NCBI RefSeq assembly: GCF_042680685.1
Contig: NZ_JBHUEA010000004.1
Span: forward strand, 105,617 to 169,616
Source: Amnibacterium endophyticum
GTDB lineage: Bacteria; Actinomycetota; Actinomycetes; Actinomycetales; Microbacteriaceae
Reading direction: 5' to 3'
Length of the DNA stretch: 64,000 nt
Below the pieces are notes generated by a model. It did no database searches and was not told the DNA's origin. It saw only the letters and a list, made by a program, of their open reading frames with translations. Position 1 is the stretch's first letter, and the number at the start of each line of letters is the position of its first letter. The position numbers and the translations under genes are program-made. This document shows, piece by piece, positions 33,279 through 40,141 of the stretch.

Positions 33279-35360
33279 ATGCCATCCCTGATCACCCGCG
33301 ACCTCGTCGCGCTCGACGCCGACCTCGGCACCGAGCGCAGCGAGGTCATCCGCGCCCTCGCGGCCAAGGTCGTCGACGCCGGCCGCGCCTCCTCGGTCGA
33401 CGACCTCTCCGCCGACGCCTGGGCCCGCGAGCAGAAGACCGACACCGGCCTCGGCGGCGGCATCGCCATCCCGCACTGCCGCTCGACGTCGGTGCGGGAG
33501 CCGAGCCTGGCCTTCGCGCGCCTCGACCCGCGGGTCGACTTCGGCGGCTTCGACGGCCCGGCCGACATCGTCTTCCTGATCGCAGCCCCCGAGGGCGGCG
33601 ACGACCTCCACCTGCAGCTGCTCGCGAAGCTCGCCCGCAGCCTCATCGACGAGGAGTTCGTGGCCGCGCTCCGGAGCGCCTCGACGCCGGACGAGGTCGT
33701 CCGCCTCGTCGAGCGGGCGACCGCCGAGGAGGACCCGACCACGCGGCCGGCGCCGGGGTCCGCCGCGAGCGCTCCGGCCTCCGGGGTCGAGTCCGACCGC
33801 CCGGTGCTCGTCGGCGTCACCTCCTGCGCCACCGGGATCGCCCACACCTACATGGCCGCGGACGCGCTGACGAACGCGGCGAAGCGGCTCGGCGTCGACC
33901 TGCACATCGAGACGCAGGGCTCCGCGGGCTCCACCCCGCTCGACCCGGCGCTCATCGCGCGGGCGGGGGCCGTCATCTTCGCGAACGACGTCGACGTGCG
34001 CGACCGCGGCCGCTTCGCCGGCAAGCCGGTCGTCCAGGCGCCCGTCAAGCGCGGCATCGACCAGCCCGAGCAGATGGTCCGGGAGGCGCTCGCGGCCATC
34101 GACGACCCGCAGGCCGCCCGCGTCCAGGGCGGCGGTGCGAGCGGCGCCGCGGTCGGCAGCGCGGCGGCGAACGAGCACGTCGGGCAGACGATCAAGCGGG
34201 CGCTGCTCACCGGCGTCAGCTACATGATCCCGTTCGTGGCGGGCGGCGGCCTGCTGATCGCGCTCGGCTTCCTCTTCGCGGGGTACGGCATCGCGCTCGG
34301 CAGCGACGCGCCGAACGCGAACGGCGCCAGCAACGCCGTCTATACGCTGACCAACTACACGCTCCTGAACCTCCCGCCGGAGGGGCTCCTCTACTACCTC
34401 GGCGCCGCGCTCTTCCAGATCGGCGGGCTCAGCTTCGGCTTCCTCGTCCCGGCGCTCGCCGGGTACATCGCCTACGCCATCGCGGACCGGCCGGGCATCG
34501 CGCCGGGCTTCGTCGTCGGCGCGATCTCGGGCTTCCTCGGCGCCGGGTTCCTCGGTGGCATCGTCGGCGGCCTCATCGCGGGCTTCGTCGCCCGGGCGAT
34601 CGGCCGGCCCGCGGTGCCCCGCTGGCTGCGCGGCCTGATGCCGGTGATCATCATCCCGCTGCTCACGTCGATCATCGCCTCGGGCCTGATGCTGCTCGTG
34701 CTCGGCGGACCGATCGCCGGGATCCAGCGCGGGCTGACCGGCTTCCTGAACGGGCTCACCGGCACCGGGGCGATCGTCCTCGGGATCATCCTCGGCCTGA
34801 TGATGTGCTTCGACCTCGGCGGCCCGGTCAACAAGACCGCGTACGTCTTCGCGACGACCGGTCTCGCGACGCAGACGCAGGCGAGCTTCACGATCATGGC
34901 GGCGGTCATGGGCGCCGGGATGGTGCCGCCGATCGCGATGGCCTTCGCCTCGACGGTGCTCCACCGCCGCGGCTTCACCGAGGTGGAGCGGGAGAACGGG
35001 CTCGCCGCCTGGCTGCTCGGCGCCTCCTTCATCTCGGAGGGCGCGATCCCGTTCGCGGCGGCCGACCCGCTGCGCGTCATCCCGTCCAGCATGATCGGCG
35101 GCGCGATCACCGGCGGCGCGATCATGGGCCTCGGCCTCGGGACGCGAGCCCCGCACGGCGGGATCTTCGTGTTCTTCTCCTTCGTGCCCCAGCCGTTCCT
35201 CGGGACGTTCCTGCTCTGGTTCCTGATGATCCTGATCGGCGCGGCGGTCACCGCCTTCGTCCTCGTCGGCCTGAAGCGGTTCGTCCGGCCGGGCGGCGAC
35301 CGGGCGGTGAAGGCGCCGGGCCTCGAGACGTCGTCGGAGCCGGTCGCCGTCTCCGTCTGA
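33279..35360 (+). CDS. fruA: PTS fructose-type permease, EIIABC
   Basis: This 693-residue protein imports and phosphorylates a sugar, probably fructose. Domains are in A-B-C order. The EIIA domain (1-150) has the phospho-His H66 in AIPHCRST. A linker leads to the EIIB domain (170-275) with the phospho-Cys C183 in VTSCATGIAHTYMAA. The EIIC domain (about 300-680) has eight or more helices, with the family signatures GVSYMIPFVAGGGLLIALGF split at residue 310 and FISEGAIPFAAADPLRV. EIIA-EIIB-EIIC without HPr is usual in Actinobacteria. The 1-phosphofructokinase gene that normally sits beside it is absent here. A GAAGGAG ribosome site precedes the ATG. Confidence 0.93.
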   Translation: MPSLITRDLVALDADLGTERSEVIRALAAKVVDAGRASSVDDLSADAWAREQKTDTGLGGGIAIPHCRSTSVREPSLAFARLDPRVDFGGFDGPADIVFLIAAPEGGDDLHLQLLAKLARSLIDEEFVAALRSASTPDEVVRLVERATAEEDPTTRPAPGSAASAPASGVESDRPVLVGVTSCATGIAHTYMAADALTNAAKRLGVDLHIETQGSAGSTPLDPALIARAGAVIFANDVDVRDRGRFAGKPVVQAPVKRGIDQPEQMVREALAAIDDPQAARVQGGGASGAAVGSAAANEHVGQTIKRALLTGVSYMIPFVAGGGLLIALGFLFAGYGIALGSDAPNANGASNAVYTLTNYTLLNLPPEGLLYYLGAALFQIGGLSFGFLVPALAGYIAYAIADRPGIAPGFVVGAISGFLGAGFLGGIVGGLIAGFVARAIGRPAVPRWLRGLMPVIIIPLLTSIIASGLMLLVLGGPIAGIQRGLTGFLNGLTGTGAIVLGIILGLMMCFDLGGPVNKTAYVFATTGLATQTQASFTIMAAVMGAGMVPPIAMAFASTVLHRRGFTEVERENGLAAWLLGASFISEGAIPFAAADPLRVIPSSMIGGAITGGAIMGLGLGTRAPHGGIFVFFSFVPQPFLGTFLLWFLMILIGAAVTAFVLVGLKRFVRPGGDRAVKAPGLETSSEPVAVSV

Positions 35361-35369
35361 CCTGCCCGC

Positions 35370-35402
35370 GCTGGGACGGGGCCGCGAGGGCCCCGTCCCA
35401 GC
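35370..35402 (+). terminator. Rho-independent-type hairpin after the PTS gene
   Basis: Arms GCTGGGACGGGGCC (35370-35383) and its exact complement (35389-35402) are separated by a five-base loop, ten bases after the PTS stop codon. There is no U-tract, as is common in high-GC actinobacteria. Confidence 0.75.
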
Positions 35403-35412
35403 ACCCGGGCTC

Positions 35413-35418
35413 TAGCGT
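35413..35418 (+). promoter_or_regulatory. Leaderless -10 box for the NUDIX gene
   Basis: TAGCGT lies 6 bases before the ATG at 35425, immediately after the PTS terminator. Confidence 0.55.
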
Positions 35419-35424
35419 TGCGGG

Positions 35425-36336
35425 ATGACCGAGTCGGCGAGCGTGCCGCCCGGGCCGCCGCCGGGGCCTCGCGATCCCGCCGACGGCTGGGTCGATCTGC
35501 CGGGCGGCCGCCGCTTCTGGGGGCGCAACGGTGCGGCCGGGCTGCTCGCGGTCACCCCGGCGGGGGAGGTGCTGCTGCAGCACCGCGTCGGCTGGAGCCA
35601 CTTCGGCGGCACCTGGGGCCTGCCGGGCGGTGCCCGGCACGCGGGGGAGGGGCCCGTCGAGGGCGCCTTCCGCGAGGCGCACGAGGAGACCGCGATCGAC
35701 GTCGCGGCGCTGCGCCCGCGGTTCGCCGCGCTGCTCGACCTCGGCGCCTGGAGCTACACCACGGTCGTCGCCGCGGTGCCGGGAGCGCTGCCGGTCGCGG
35801 TCAGCGACCCCGAGAGCACCGGGCTCGAGTGGGTGCCGGCGGATCTCGTCGCGCAGCGCGCGCTGCACCCGGGCCTCGAGGCGTCGTGGCCGCAGCTGCG
35901 CGCCGAGGCCGCGGCCCCCGACCACGTGCTCGTCGTGGACGCAGCGAACGTCGTCGGCAGCCGTCCGGACGGCTGGTGGCGGGACCGGACCGGTGCGGCG
36001 TCGCGACTGCTGGCGGGCCTCGCCGTGCTCGACGCCGTCGGGCTCGCGGTCGACGAGCCGGCCGCGGACGGCCTCCTGCCCGTCGTGCGGCGCTGGCCGG
36101 CGGTCGTCGCGGTGCTCGAGGGCGAGGCCCGCGCCGCCGGGGACGTCGACGGGGTCGAGGTCGTCCGCGCGGAGCGCGACGGCGACGGCGCGGTCGTCGA
36201 GCAGGTGCAGCGCCTCGTCGCGGACGACCGCGCGACGACCGTCGTCACGGCCGACCGCGGCCTCGGTGCGCGCGTGGAGGCCGCGGGAGGCCGGCTGATG
36301 CGCCCGGGCGCGCTGCTGGCGCTCCTCGACGGCTGA
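35425..36336 (+). CDS. Fusion: NUDIX hydrolase + NYN/PIN-like ribonuclease domain
   Basis: The 303-residue protein has two domains. Residues 30-165 are a NUDIX hydrolase with the box GGARHAGEGPVEGAFREAHEE; all catalytic Glu residues are present, but the last Gly of the box is Ala (ETAID). Residues 170-303 are NYN/PIN-like: VLVVDAANVVGSRPDGWW near residue 171, then TTVVTADRGLGARV with the expected Asp. NYN domains are metal-dependent ribonucleases. Actinobacteria carry the C-terminal part also as a separate small protein. A fused protein could clean up nucleotides and RNA, but this is inference. Confidence 0.85.
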   Translation: MTESASVPPGPPPGPRDPADGWVDLPGGRRFWGRNGAAGLLAVTPAGEVLLQHRVGWSHFGGTWGLPGGARHAGEGPVEGAFREAHEETAIDVAALRPRFAALLDLGAWSYTTVVAAVPGALPVAVSDPESTGLEWVPADLVAQRALHPGLEASWPQLRAEAAAPDHVLVVDAANVVGSRPDGWWRDRTGAASRLLAGLAVLDAVGLAVDEPAADGLLPVVRRWPAVVAVLEGEARAAGDVDGVEVVRAERDGDGAVVEQVQRLVADDRATTVVTADRGLGARVEAAGGRLMRPGALLALLDG

Positions 36337-36351
36337 GCACCGCGCCGCACC

Positions 36352-36411
36352 CGGGTCCCTTCCGGACATCCGGGCCCGCCGCGGCGCACCCGGATGTCCG
36401 GAACGGGCCCG
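36352..36411. terminator. Bidirectional terminator between NUDIX and repeat-protein genes
   Basis: A long inverted repeat with core arms TCCGGACATCCGGG (36361-36374) and CCCGGATGTCCGGA (36389-36402) and a 14-base loop. Outer pairs extend it to about 36352-36411 with one mismatch and one G-U pair. It sits between convergent genes. Confidence 0.75.
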
Positions 36412-36416
36412 AGTCG

Positions 36417-36860
36417 TCAGCGGGCGGGGGAGGCGGCCTCGAGCCGCCAGCCGGCGAGCCGCCGCACCTGCGCGTCCCGGTCCGTCGCCAGCGCCTGGAC
36501 GACCCCGTCCGGCAGCAGCGGGTTCAGCACGGCCCAGCAGCGCACCCGGGCGTCCGCGTCGCCCGAGAGCGCCTCGACGAGGTCGGCGGGGGAGGACTCG
36601 TTCTTCGCCACCTCGCCCCGCACCTGCGGCTCGGGGTCGCGCGCGAGGCGGCGCAGCAGCTCGACCGGCGCGTGCCGGCTGGACGCGACGCTCTGCCGGA
36701 TCCCGGGCCGCTCGTGCTCCGCGAGCAGCCGCAGGCGCGCCAGCTTGGACTCCGTGACCGGCGGCGAGAGGTGCAGCACGGCGCCGTCCCCGGCCGAGAG
36801 CGCCGCCGCGTCGCGCATGGCCTCGCGCTGCGGCCCCGTGTTGAAGCGGATGCAGGACAT
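36417..36860 (-). CDS. Variant leucine-rich repeat (LRV)/HEAT-like protein
   Basis: Protein of 147 residues made of helical repeats of about 24 residues: SVASSRHAPVELLRRLARDPEPQVR, EVAKNESSPADLVEALSGDADARVR and CWAVLNPLLPDGVVQALATDRDAQVR, each broken here by the repeat unit. The (A/L)LxxLAxDxxxxVR pattern is that of LRV/HEAT-type repeats, which make protein contacts. No Fe-S cysteine cluster is seen. The ATG at 36860 is preceded by a leaderless TAGCGT box. Confidence 0.8.
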   Translation of the reverse strand: MSCIRFNTGPQREAMRDAAALSAGDGAVLHLSPPVTESKLARLRLLAEHERPGIRQSVASSRHAPVELLRRLARDPEPQVRGEVAKNESSPADLVEALSGDADARVRCWAVLNPLLPDGVVQALATDRDAQVRRLAGWRLEAASPAR

Positions 36861-36867
36861 GGGGCCG

Positions 36868-36873
36868 ACGCTA
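36868..36873 (-). promoter_or_regulatory. Leaderless -10 box for the LRV protein gene
   Basis: On the minus strand TAGCGT lies 7 bases before the ATG at 36860. Confidence 0.5.
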
Positions 36874-36950
36874 GCCGGGGGCGCCGACGACGCGCCCGGC
36901 CGATCGATCCGTCGTGAAACGGGGGACGGCGGAGCGGGCGGGCCGTCCGC

Positions 36951-36956
36951 TAGCCT
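36951..36956 (+). promoter_or_regulatory. -10 box of the garA-ftsR operon
   Basis: TAGCCT would start the mRNA near 36964, giving a short leader of about 16 bases that carries the AGGAGG ribosome site for garA. Confidence 0.5.
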
Positions 36957-36979
36957 TGCCCCCGTGAGGAGGTCGCCGC

Positions 36980-37462
36980 ATGGTCGATGACCGCGACGGT
37001 CGCTCGCGCGGCCGACGGGAGGAGCCGTCCGTCGGCCCGGACACCACCGCGTCGTTCGGGTACGAGTTCGGGTCCCAGCTCGCCGCGGCGATGGCCGGCA
37101 ACTCGGCGGAGGAGCAGGCCGCGGTGGGCGCGCTGCCCTCGGGGTCGGCGCTGCTCGTCGTCCGGCGCGGCCCGAACGTCGGCGCCCGGTTCCTGCTCGA
37201 CCAGGACCAGACGGTCGCCGGTCGCCACCCGTCGGCGGACATCTTCCTCGACGACGTGACGGTCTCGCGGCGCCACGCGGAGTTCCTGCGCCACGGCACC
37301 GCCTTCGAGGTGAAGGACCTCGGCAGCCTGAACGGCACCTTCTTCGACGGGGTGCGGATCGAGACCGCGCTGCTCTCCGACGGCGCGGAGGTGCAGATCG
37401 GCAAGTTCCGGCTGACCTTCTACGCGTCCCGGCTCGACCTGGCGCAGGTCGGCTCGCGATGA
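36980..37462 (+). CDS. garA: FHA-domain regulator GarA/OdhI
   Basis: Protein of 160 residues. The FHA domain (residues 60-150) has GRHPSADIFLDDVTVSRRHAEFL, with the phosphothreonine-binding Arg and Ser, and SLNGTFFDGVRI. The N-terminus carries DTTASFGYEF, matching the ETTS phospho-switch of GarA/OdhI that PknB or PknG phosphorylates; here the first acidic residue is Asp and the motif is DTTA. In mycobacteria and corynebacteria the protein inhibits 2-oxoglutarate dehydrogenase and adjusts glutamate metabolism. AGGAGG at 36967 sets the ATG at 36980. The stop overlaps ftsR (ATGA). Confidence 0.93.
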   Translation: MVDDRDGRSRGRREEPSVGPDTTASFGYEFGSQLAAAMAGNSAEEQAAVGALPSGSALLVVRRGPNVGARFLLDQDQTVAGRHPSADIFLDDVTVSRRHAEFLRHGTAFEVKDLGSLNGTFFDGVRIETALLSDGAEVQIGKFRLTFYASRLDLAQVGSR

Positions 37463-38157
37463 GCGCTGCGCTCCCGCAGCGCCGCGAGCCGGCGCCCGCC
37501 ACCGGCACCATCTCGATCGGGCAGGTCCTCTCCCGCCTCGAGCAGGACTTCCCCGAGCTGTCGCCCTCCAAGCTGCGGTTCCTCGAGGACAAGGGCCTGA
37601 TCAACCCGGCGCGCACGCCGTCGGGCTACCGGAGCTTCTCGGACTCGGACATCGCGCGCATCAAGCTGGTGCTGCTGATGCAGCGGGACCACTACCTGCC
37701 GCTCAAGGTGATCCGCCAGTACCTCGCCGACCTCGACGCGGGGCTCGACCCGATGTGGCCCGGCACCGCGACCGGGGCGATCACGATCCTCGAGACCGAG
37801 CGGCGCTGGTCGCGGGAGGAGCTGCTCGCCGACACGGGCGCGACGGCGGAGCTGCTGTCCGACGCGGTCTCCGCCGGCCTCCTGCCCGCCGCCGACGTGT
37901 TCGGCGAGCTCGACGTCACCACGACGCGCGCGCTGGTCGACCTGCGCCGCGCCGGCATCGAGCCGCGGCACCTGCGGGCGATGCGGATCGCGGTGGAGCG
38001 CGAGCTCGACCTCGTCGCGAACGCGCTGCTGCCGATGCGCCGCCGGCCCGACTCCGCGAGCCGCCAGCGCGCCGAGGAGCGCGAGACCGAGCTCGTCGCG
38101 CGCCTCGAGACGGTGCGCGCCGCCCTGGTGAAGCGCACGCTCGAGAAGCAGGTCTGA
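37459..38157 (+). CDS. ftsR: MerR-family regulator FtsR
   Basis: The protein has 232 residues. The N-terminal MerR helix-turn-helix is ISIGQVLSRLEQDFPELSPSKLRFLEDKGLINP, broken over residues 18-50, followed by RTPSGYRSFSDSDIARIKLVLLMQ. The C-terminal half has coiled-coil sequence (EERETELVARLETVRAALVK) but no metal-binding Cys. FtsR in Corynebacterium activates ftsZ. It is coupled to garA by an ATGA overlap, the usual actinobacterial pairing. Confidence 0.92.
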   Translation: MSAALPQRREPAPATGTISIGQVLSRLEQDFPELSPSKLRFLEDKGLINPARTPSGYRSFSDSDIARIKLVLLMQRDHYLPLKVIRQYLADLDAGLDPMWPGTATGAITILETERRWSREELLADTGATAELLSDAVSAGLLPAADVFGELDVTTTRALVDLRRAGIEPRHLRAMRIAVERELDLVANALLPMRRRPDSASRQRAEERETELVARLETVRAALVKRTLEKQV

Positions 38158-38213
38158 CGACGCCGATGACGCCCGCCGGTCGCGACACGCCACCCCTCGA
38201 GATGCCGATGTCG

Positions 38214-38242
38214 TTGCCCGAGCCCTGGTCCGTCTGTAGCGT
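38214..38242 (+). promoter_or_regulatory. Promoter of the second MerR gene
   Basis: TTGCCC (38214-38219) and TAGCGT (38237-38242) with a 17-base spacer. Transcription would begin near 38249, just before the hairpin at 38254-38282. Confidence 0.55.
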
Positions 38243-38253
38243 GACCCCACAGA

Positions 38254-38282
38254 ACACGCCTCCACCGCTGGTGGAGGCGTGT
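38254..38282 (+). promoter_or_regulatory. Perfect 13-bp hairpin in the 5' leader of the MerR gene
   Basis: Arms ACACGCCTCCACC and its exact complement flank a three-base loop (GCT). It lies between the promoter and the start codon, so it would be at the 5' end of the mRNA. It may stabilise the transcript, act as an operator, or terminate read-through from ftsR; no U-tract is present. Confidence 0.6.
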
Positions 38283-38304
38283 GGGGGGTGGAAGGCAGTC
38301 CAAA

Positions 38305-38859
38305 TTGACTGAGGTGAATCGGAGTGAGGAGCGGTACGACCTCGGCTTGCTGTTCACGGACGGCATGCCGGAGTTGGACGACTCCGCAGGGTACCGAGGT
38401 GTGGTCGCCGCGCGCGTCGCGGGGATCACGTATCGGCAGCTCGACTACTGGGCCAGGACAGGCCTCGTCGAGCCCACGATCCGCGGTGCGGCCGGCAGCG
38501 GCTCGCAGCGGCTCTACGGGTTCCGCGACATCCTGGTCCTGAAGCTCGTCAAGGGACTGCTGGACACCGGGATCTCGCTGCAGCAGATCCGCACGGCGAT
38601 CGAGGAGCTCCGTGATCGGGGGATCACGGACCTGGCTCGCATCACGCTGATGTCGGACGGCGCGAGCGTCTACCTGTGCACGACGCAGGAGGAGATCATC
38701 GACCTCCTCCAGCGCGGCCAGGGCGTGTTCGGCATCGCTGTCGGCAAGGTGCTGCGCGAGGTCGAGTCGAACCTGGTCGACCTCGAGGCGGACCGCGCCG
38801 AGCAGGGCGACCCGATGGACGAGCTCGCAGCGCGACGCGCCTCCCGCCAGGCCGGCTGA
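38305..38859 (+). CDS. MerR-family regulator (HspR-like, paralogue of FtsR)
   Basis: Regulator of 184 residues. The MerR domain is ITYRQLDYWARTGLVEPTIRGA near residues 42-63, with RLYGFRDILVLKLVKGLLDTGISLQQIRTAIEELR after it. The C-terminus (EEIIDLLQRGQGVFGIAVGKVL) is the usual actinobacterial tail, no metal ligands. A TTG at 38305 is chosen because a GGAAGG site lies nine bases upstream; GTG 38314 or 38281 are alternatives. In many Actinobacteria a DUF151 nuclease gene lies between ftsR and this MerR gene; here it is missing. Confidence 0.88.
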   Translation: MTEVNRSEERYDLGLLFTDGMPELDDSAGYRGVVAARVAGITYRQLDYWARTGLVEPTIRGAAGSGSQRLYGFRDILVLKLVKGLLDTGISLQQIRTAIEELRDRGITDLARITLMSDGASVYLCTTQEEIIDLLQRGQGVFGIAVGKVLREVESNLVDLEADRAEQGDPMDELAARRASRQAG

Positions 38860-38908
38860 GCCGACCCGACACGTTCCGAGGCCGCCGCCCGACGACCGGA
38901 GCCCTGCA

Positions 38909-39162
38909 GCAGGACTCCGGCCCTCGAGCAGGGGATCCGCCGGGCCGCCGTCCTGCCGACGGGCGGATGTCCTGCCGACCGGCGGATCTCGTGCCGGTCG
39001 GCGCTCGTCGTGCGCCGCGGTGCACCGTCTGCCGGGCGCGCTGCCGGCTCGTCCGAGCCCTCGAGCAGGACCTCGGCCCTTCGGCAGGAGATCGGACGGG
39101 CGGATGTCCTGCTGCGGGGCGGAGGTCCTGCTGCGGGGCGGAGGTCCTGCTGCAGGGCGATC
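38909..39162. repeat. Array of 19-bp repeats in both orientations
   Basis: This gene-free stretch between convergent genes (38860-39172) is built of 19-bp units, consensus GCAGGACATCCGCCCGTCG or its complement. Forward units start at 38909, 38928, 39065 and 39084. Complementary units start at 38950 and 38969 (GTCCTGCCGACGGGCGGAT type, two differing by one base), and at 39106, 39125 and 39144 (the first two identical: GTCCTGCTGCGGGGCGGAG). Degenerate copies appear to fill 38988-39044. The forward and reverse blocks could pair into long hairpins. No separate spacers exist, so it is not a CRISPR array. No coding function is evident. Confidence 0.8.
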
Positions 39163-39172
39163 CCAGGGCGGG

Positions 39173-39997
39173 CTAGGCGCCGACCTGGGTGGGGATCTCG
39201 CCGGTGGCGAACTCGCCGACCCGGCCGGTGCGGAGCACCCGCTCGAGCAGCTGGTCGAACATGCGCGCCAGCTCCTGCGCGCTCTCGCCCGGCCAGACGT
39301 GCAGCGGCTTCGCCGCGCCCTGCGCCTGCTGCAGCGACGTGCGCTCCGGCAGGTGCGGCGTCAGCACCAGCGGGCCGAACATGTCCCGCAGCTCCTTGAT
39401 CCGGAACTGGTGCTCGAGGCTCTGCATCCGCGCGCGGTTCACGATGATCCCGAGCGGCTGCAGCCGCGGGGACAGCCCGCGGCGGATCTCCTCGATCGCC
39501 CGCAGCGCCCGGTCGGCGGCGGCGACGGAGAACAGGCCCGGCTCGGTGACGACGGAGACGCGGTCGGACGCGGCCCACGCCGTGCGGGTGAGGGCGTTCA
39601 GCGACGGCGCGCAGTCGACGAGCACCAGCTCGTACTCCGCCTCGACGTGGGCGAGCGCCTCCTCGAGCTTCCAGATGTCCCGCACGGACGGGTGCGGCCC
39701 GTCGAAGTTGATCGCGGCCGGCGAGCCGACCATCACGTCGACGACGCCGCCGCGGCCGCGCGTCCAGCCCGACGGCGTGATCGCGGCGCGGACGGTCTTC
39801 TCCTTCGGGCTCGCGAGCACGTCGGCGACGCTCACCTGGGCCACGGGCACGTCCATGCCGGTGGAGACGTCGGCCTGCGGGTCGAGGTCGACGACCAGGG
39901 TGGACACGCCGCGGGCGAAGGCCGCGGACGCCAGACCGAGGGTGACCGTGGTCTTGCCCACCCCGCCCTTCAAGGAGCTGACGCTGAGCACGTGCAC
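39173..39997 (-). CDS. ParA-family ATPase
   Basis: The 274-residue protein has the deviant Walker A motif SLKGGVGKTTVTLGLA at residues 7-22. Walker A' is VDLDPQADVSTGM, and ELVLVDCAPSLNALTRTA is the switch II or Walker B region; all ParA motifs are intact. No ParB gene is adjacent, so it is an orphan by context and may position cargo other than DNA. The GTG at 39997 is preceded by a leaderless TACCCT box. Its stop lies ten bases from the 19-bp repeat array. Confidence 0.92.
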   Translation of the reverse strand: MHVLSVSSLKGGVGKTTVTLGLASAAFARGVSTLVVDLDPQADVSTGMDVPVAQVSVADVLASPKEKTVRAAITPSGWTRGRGGVVDVMVGSPAAINFDGPHPSVRDIWKLEEALAHVEAEYELVLVDCAPSLNALTRTAWAASDRVSVVTEPGLFSVAAADRALRAIEEIRRGLSPRLQPLGIIVNRARMQSLEHQFRIKELRDMFGPLVLTPHLPERTSLQQAQGAAKPLHVWPGESAQELARMFDQLLERVLRTGRVGEFATGEIPTQVGA

Positions 39998-40003
39998 GGG
40001 GCA

Positions 40004-40009
40004 AGGGTA
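40004..40009 (-). promoter_or_regulatory. Leaderless -10 box for the ParA gene
   Basis: On the minus strand TACCCT lies 6 bases before the GTG at 39997. Confidence 0.5.
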
Positions 40010-40141
40010 GCGGCGGGCGGGGCCCCGGCGCGGGCAGCGCCGCACCCCCGCGTCCGGGCGAGACGCGCCGCCCGCTTCCGGGGGACGGCCGAAGCCTCAA
40101 GTTACGCTCGAAGCATCGACCCGATCCAGGAAGCTGCAGCC

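Noticed and set aside
38860..39172. Repeat array considered as a CRISPR
   Set aside because: The 19-bp units abut each other without unique spacers, occur in both orientations, and no cas gene is nearby.
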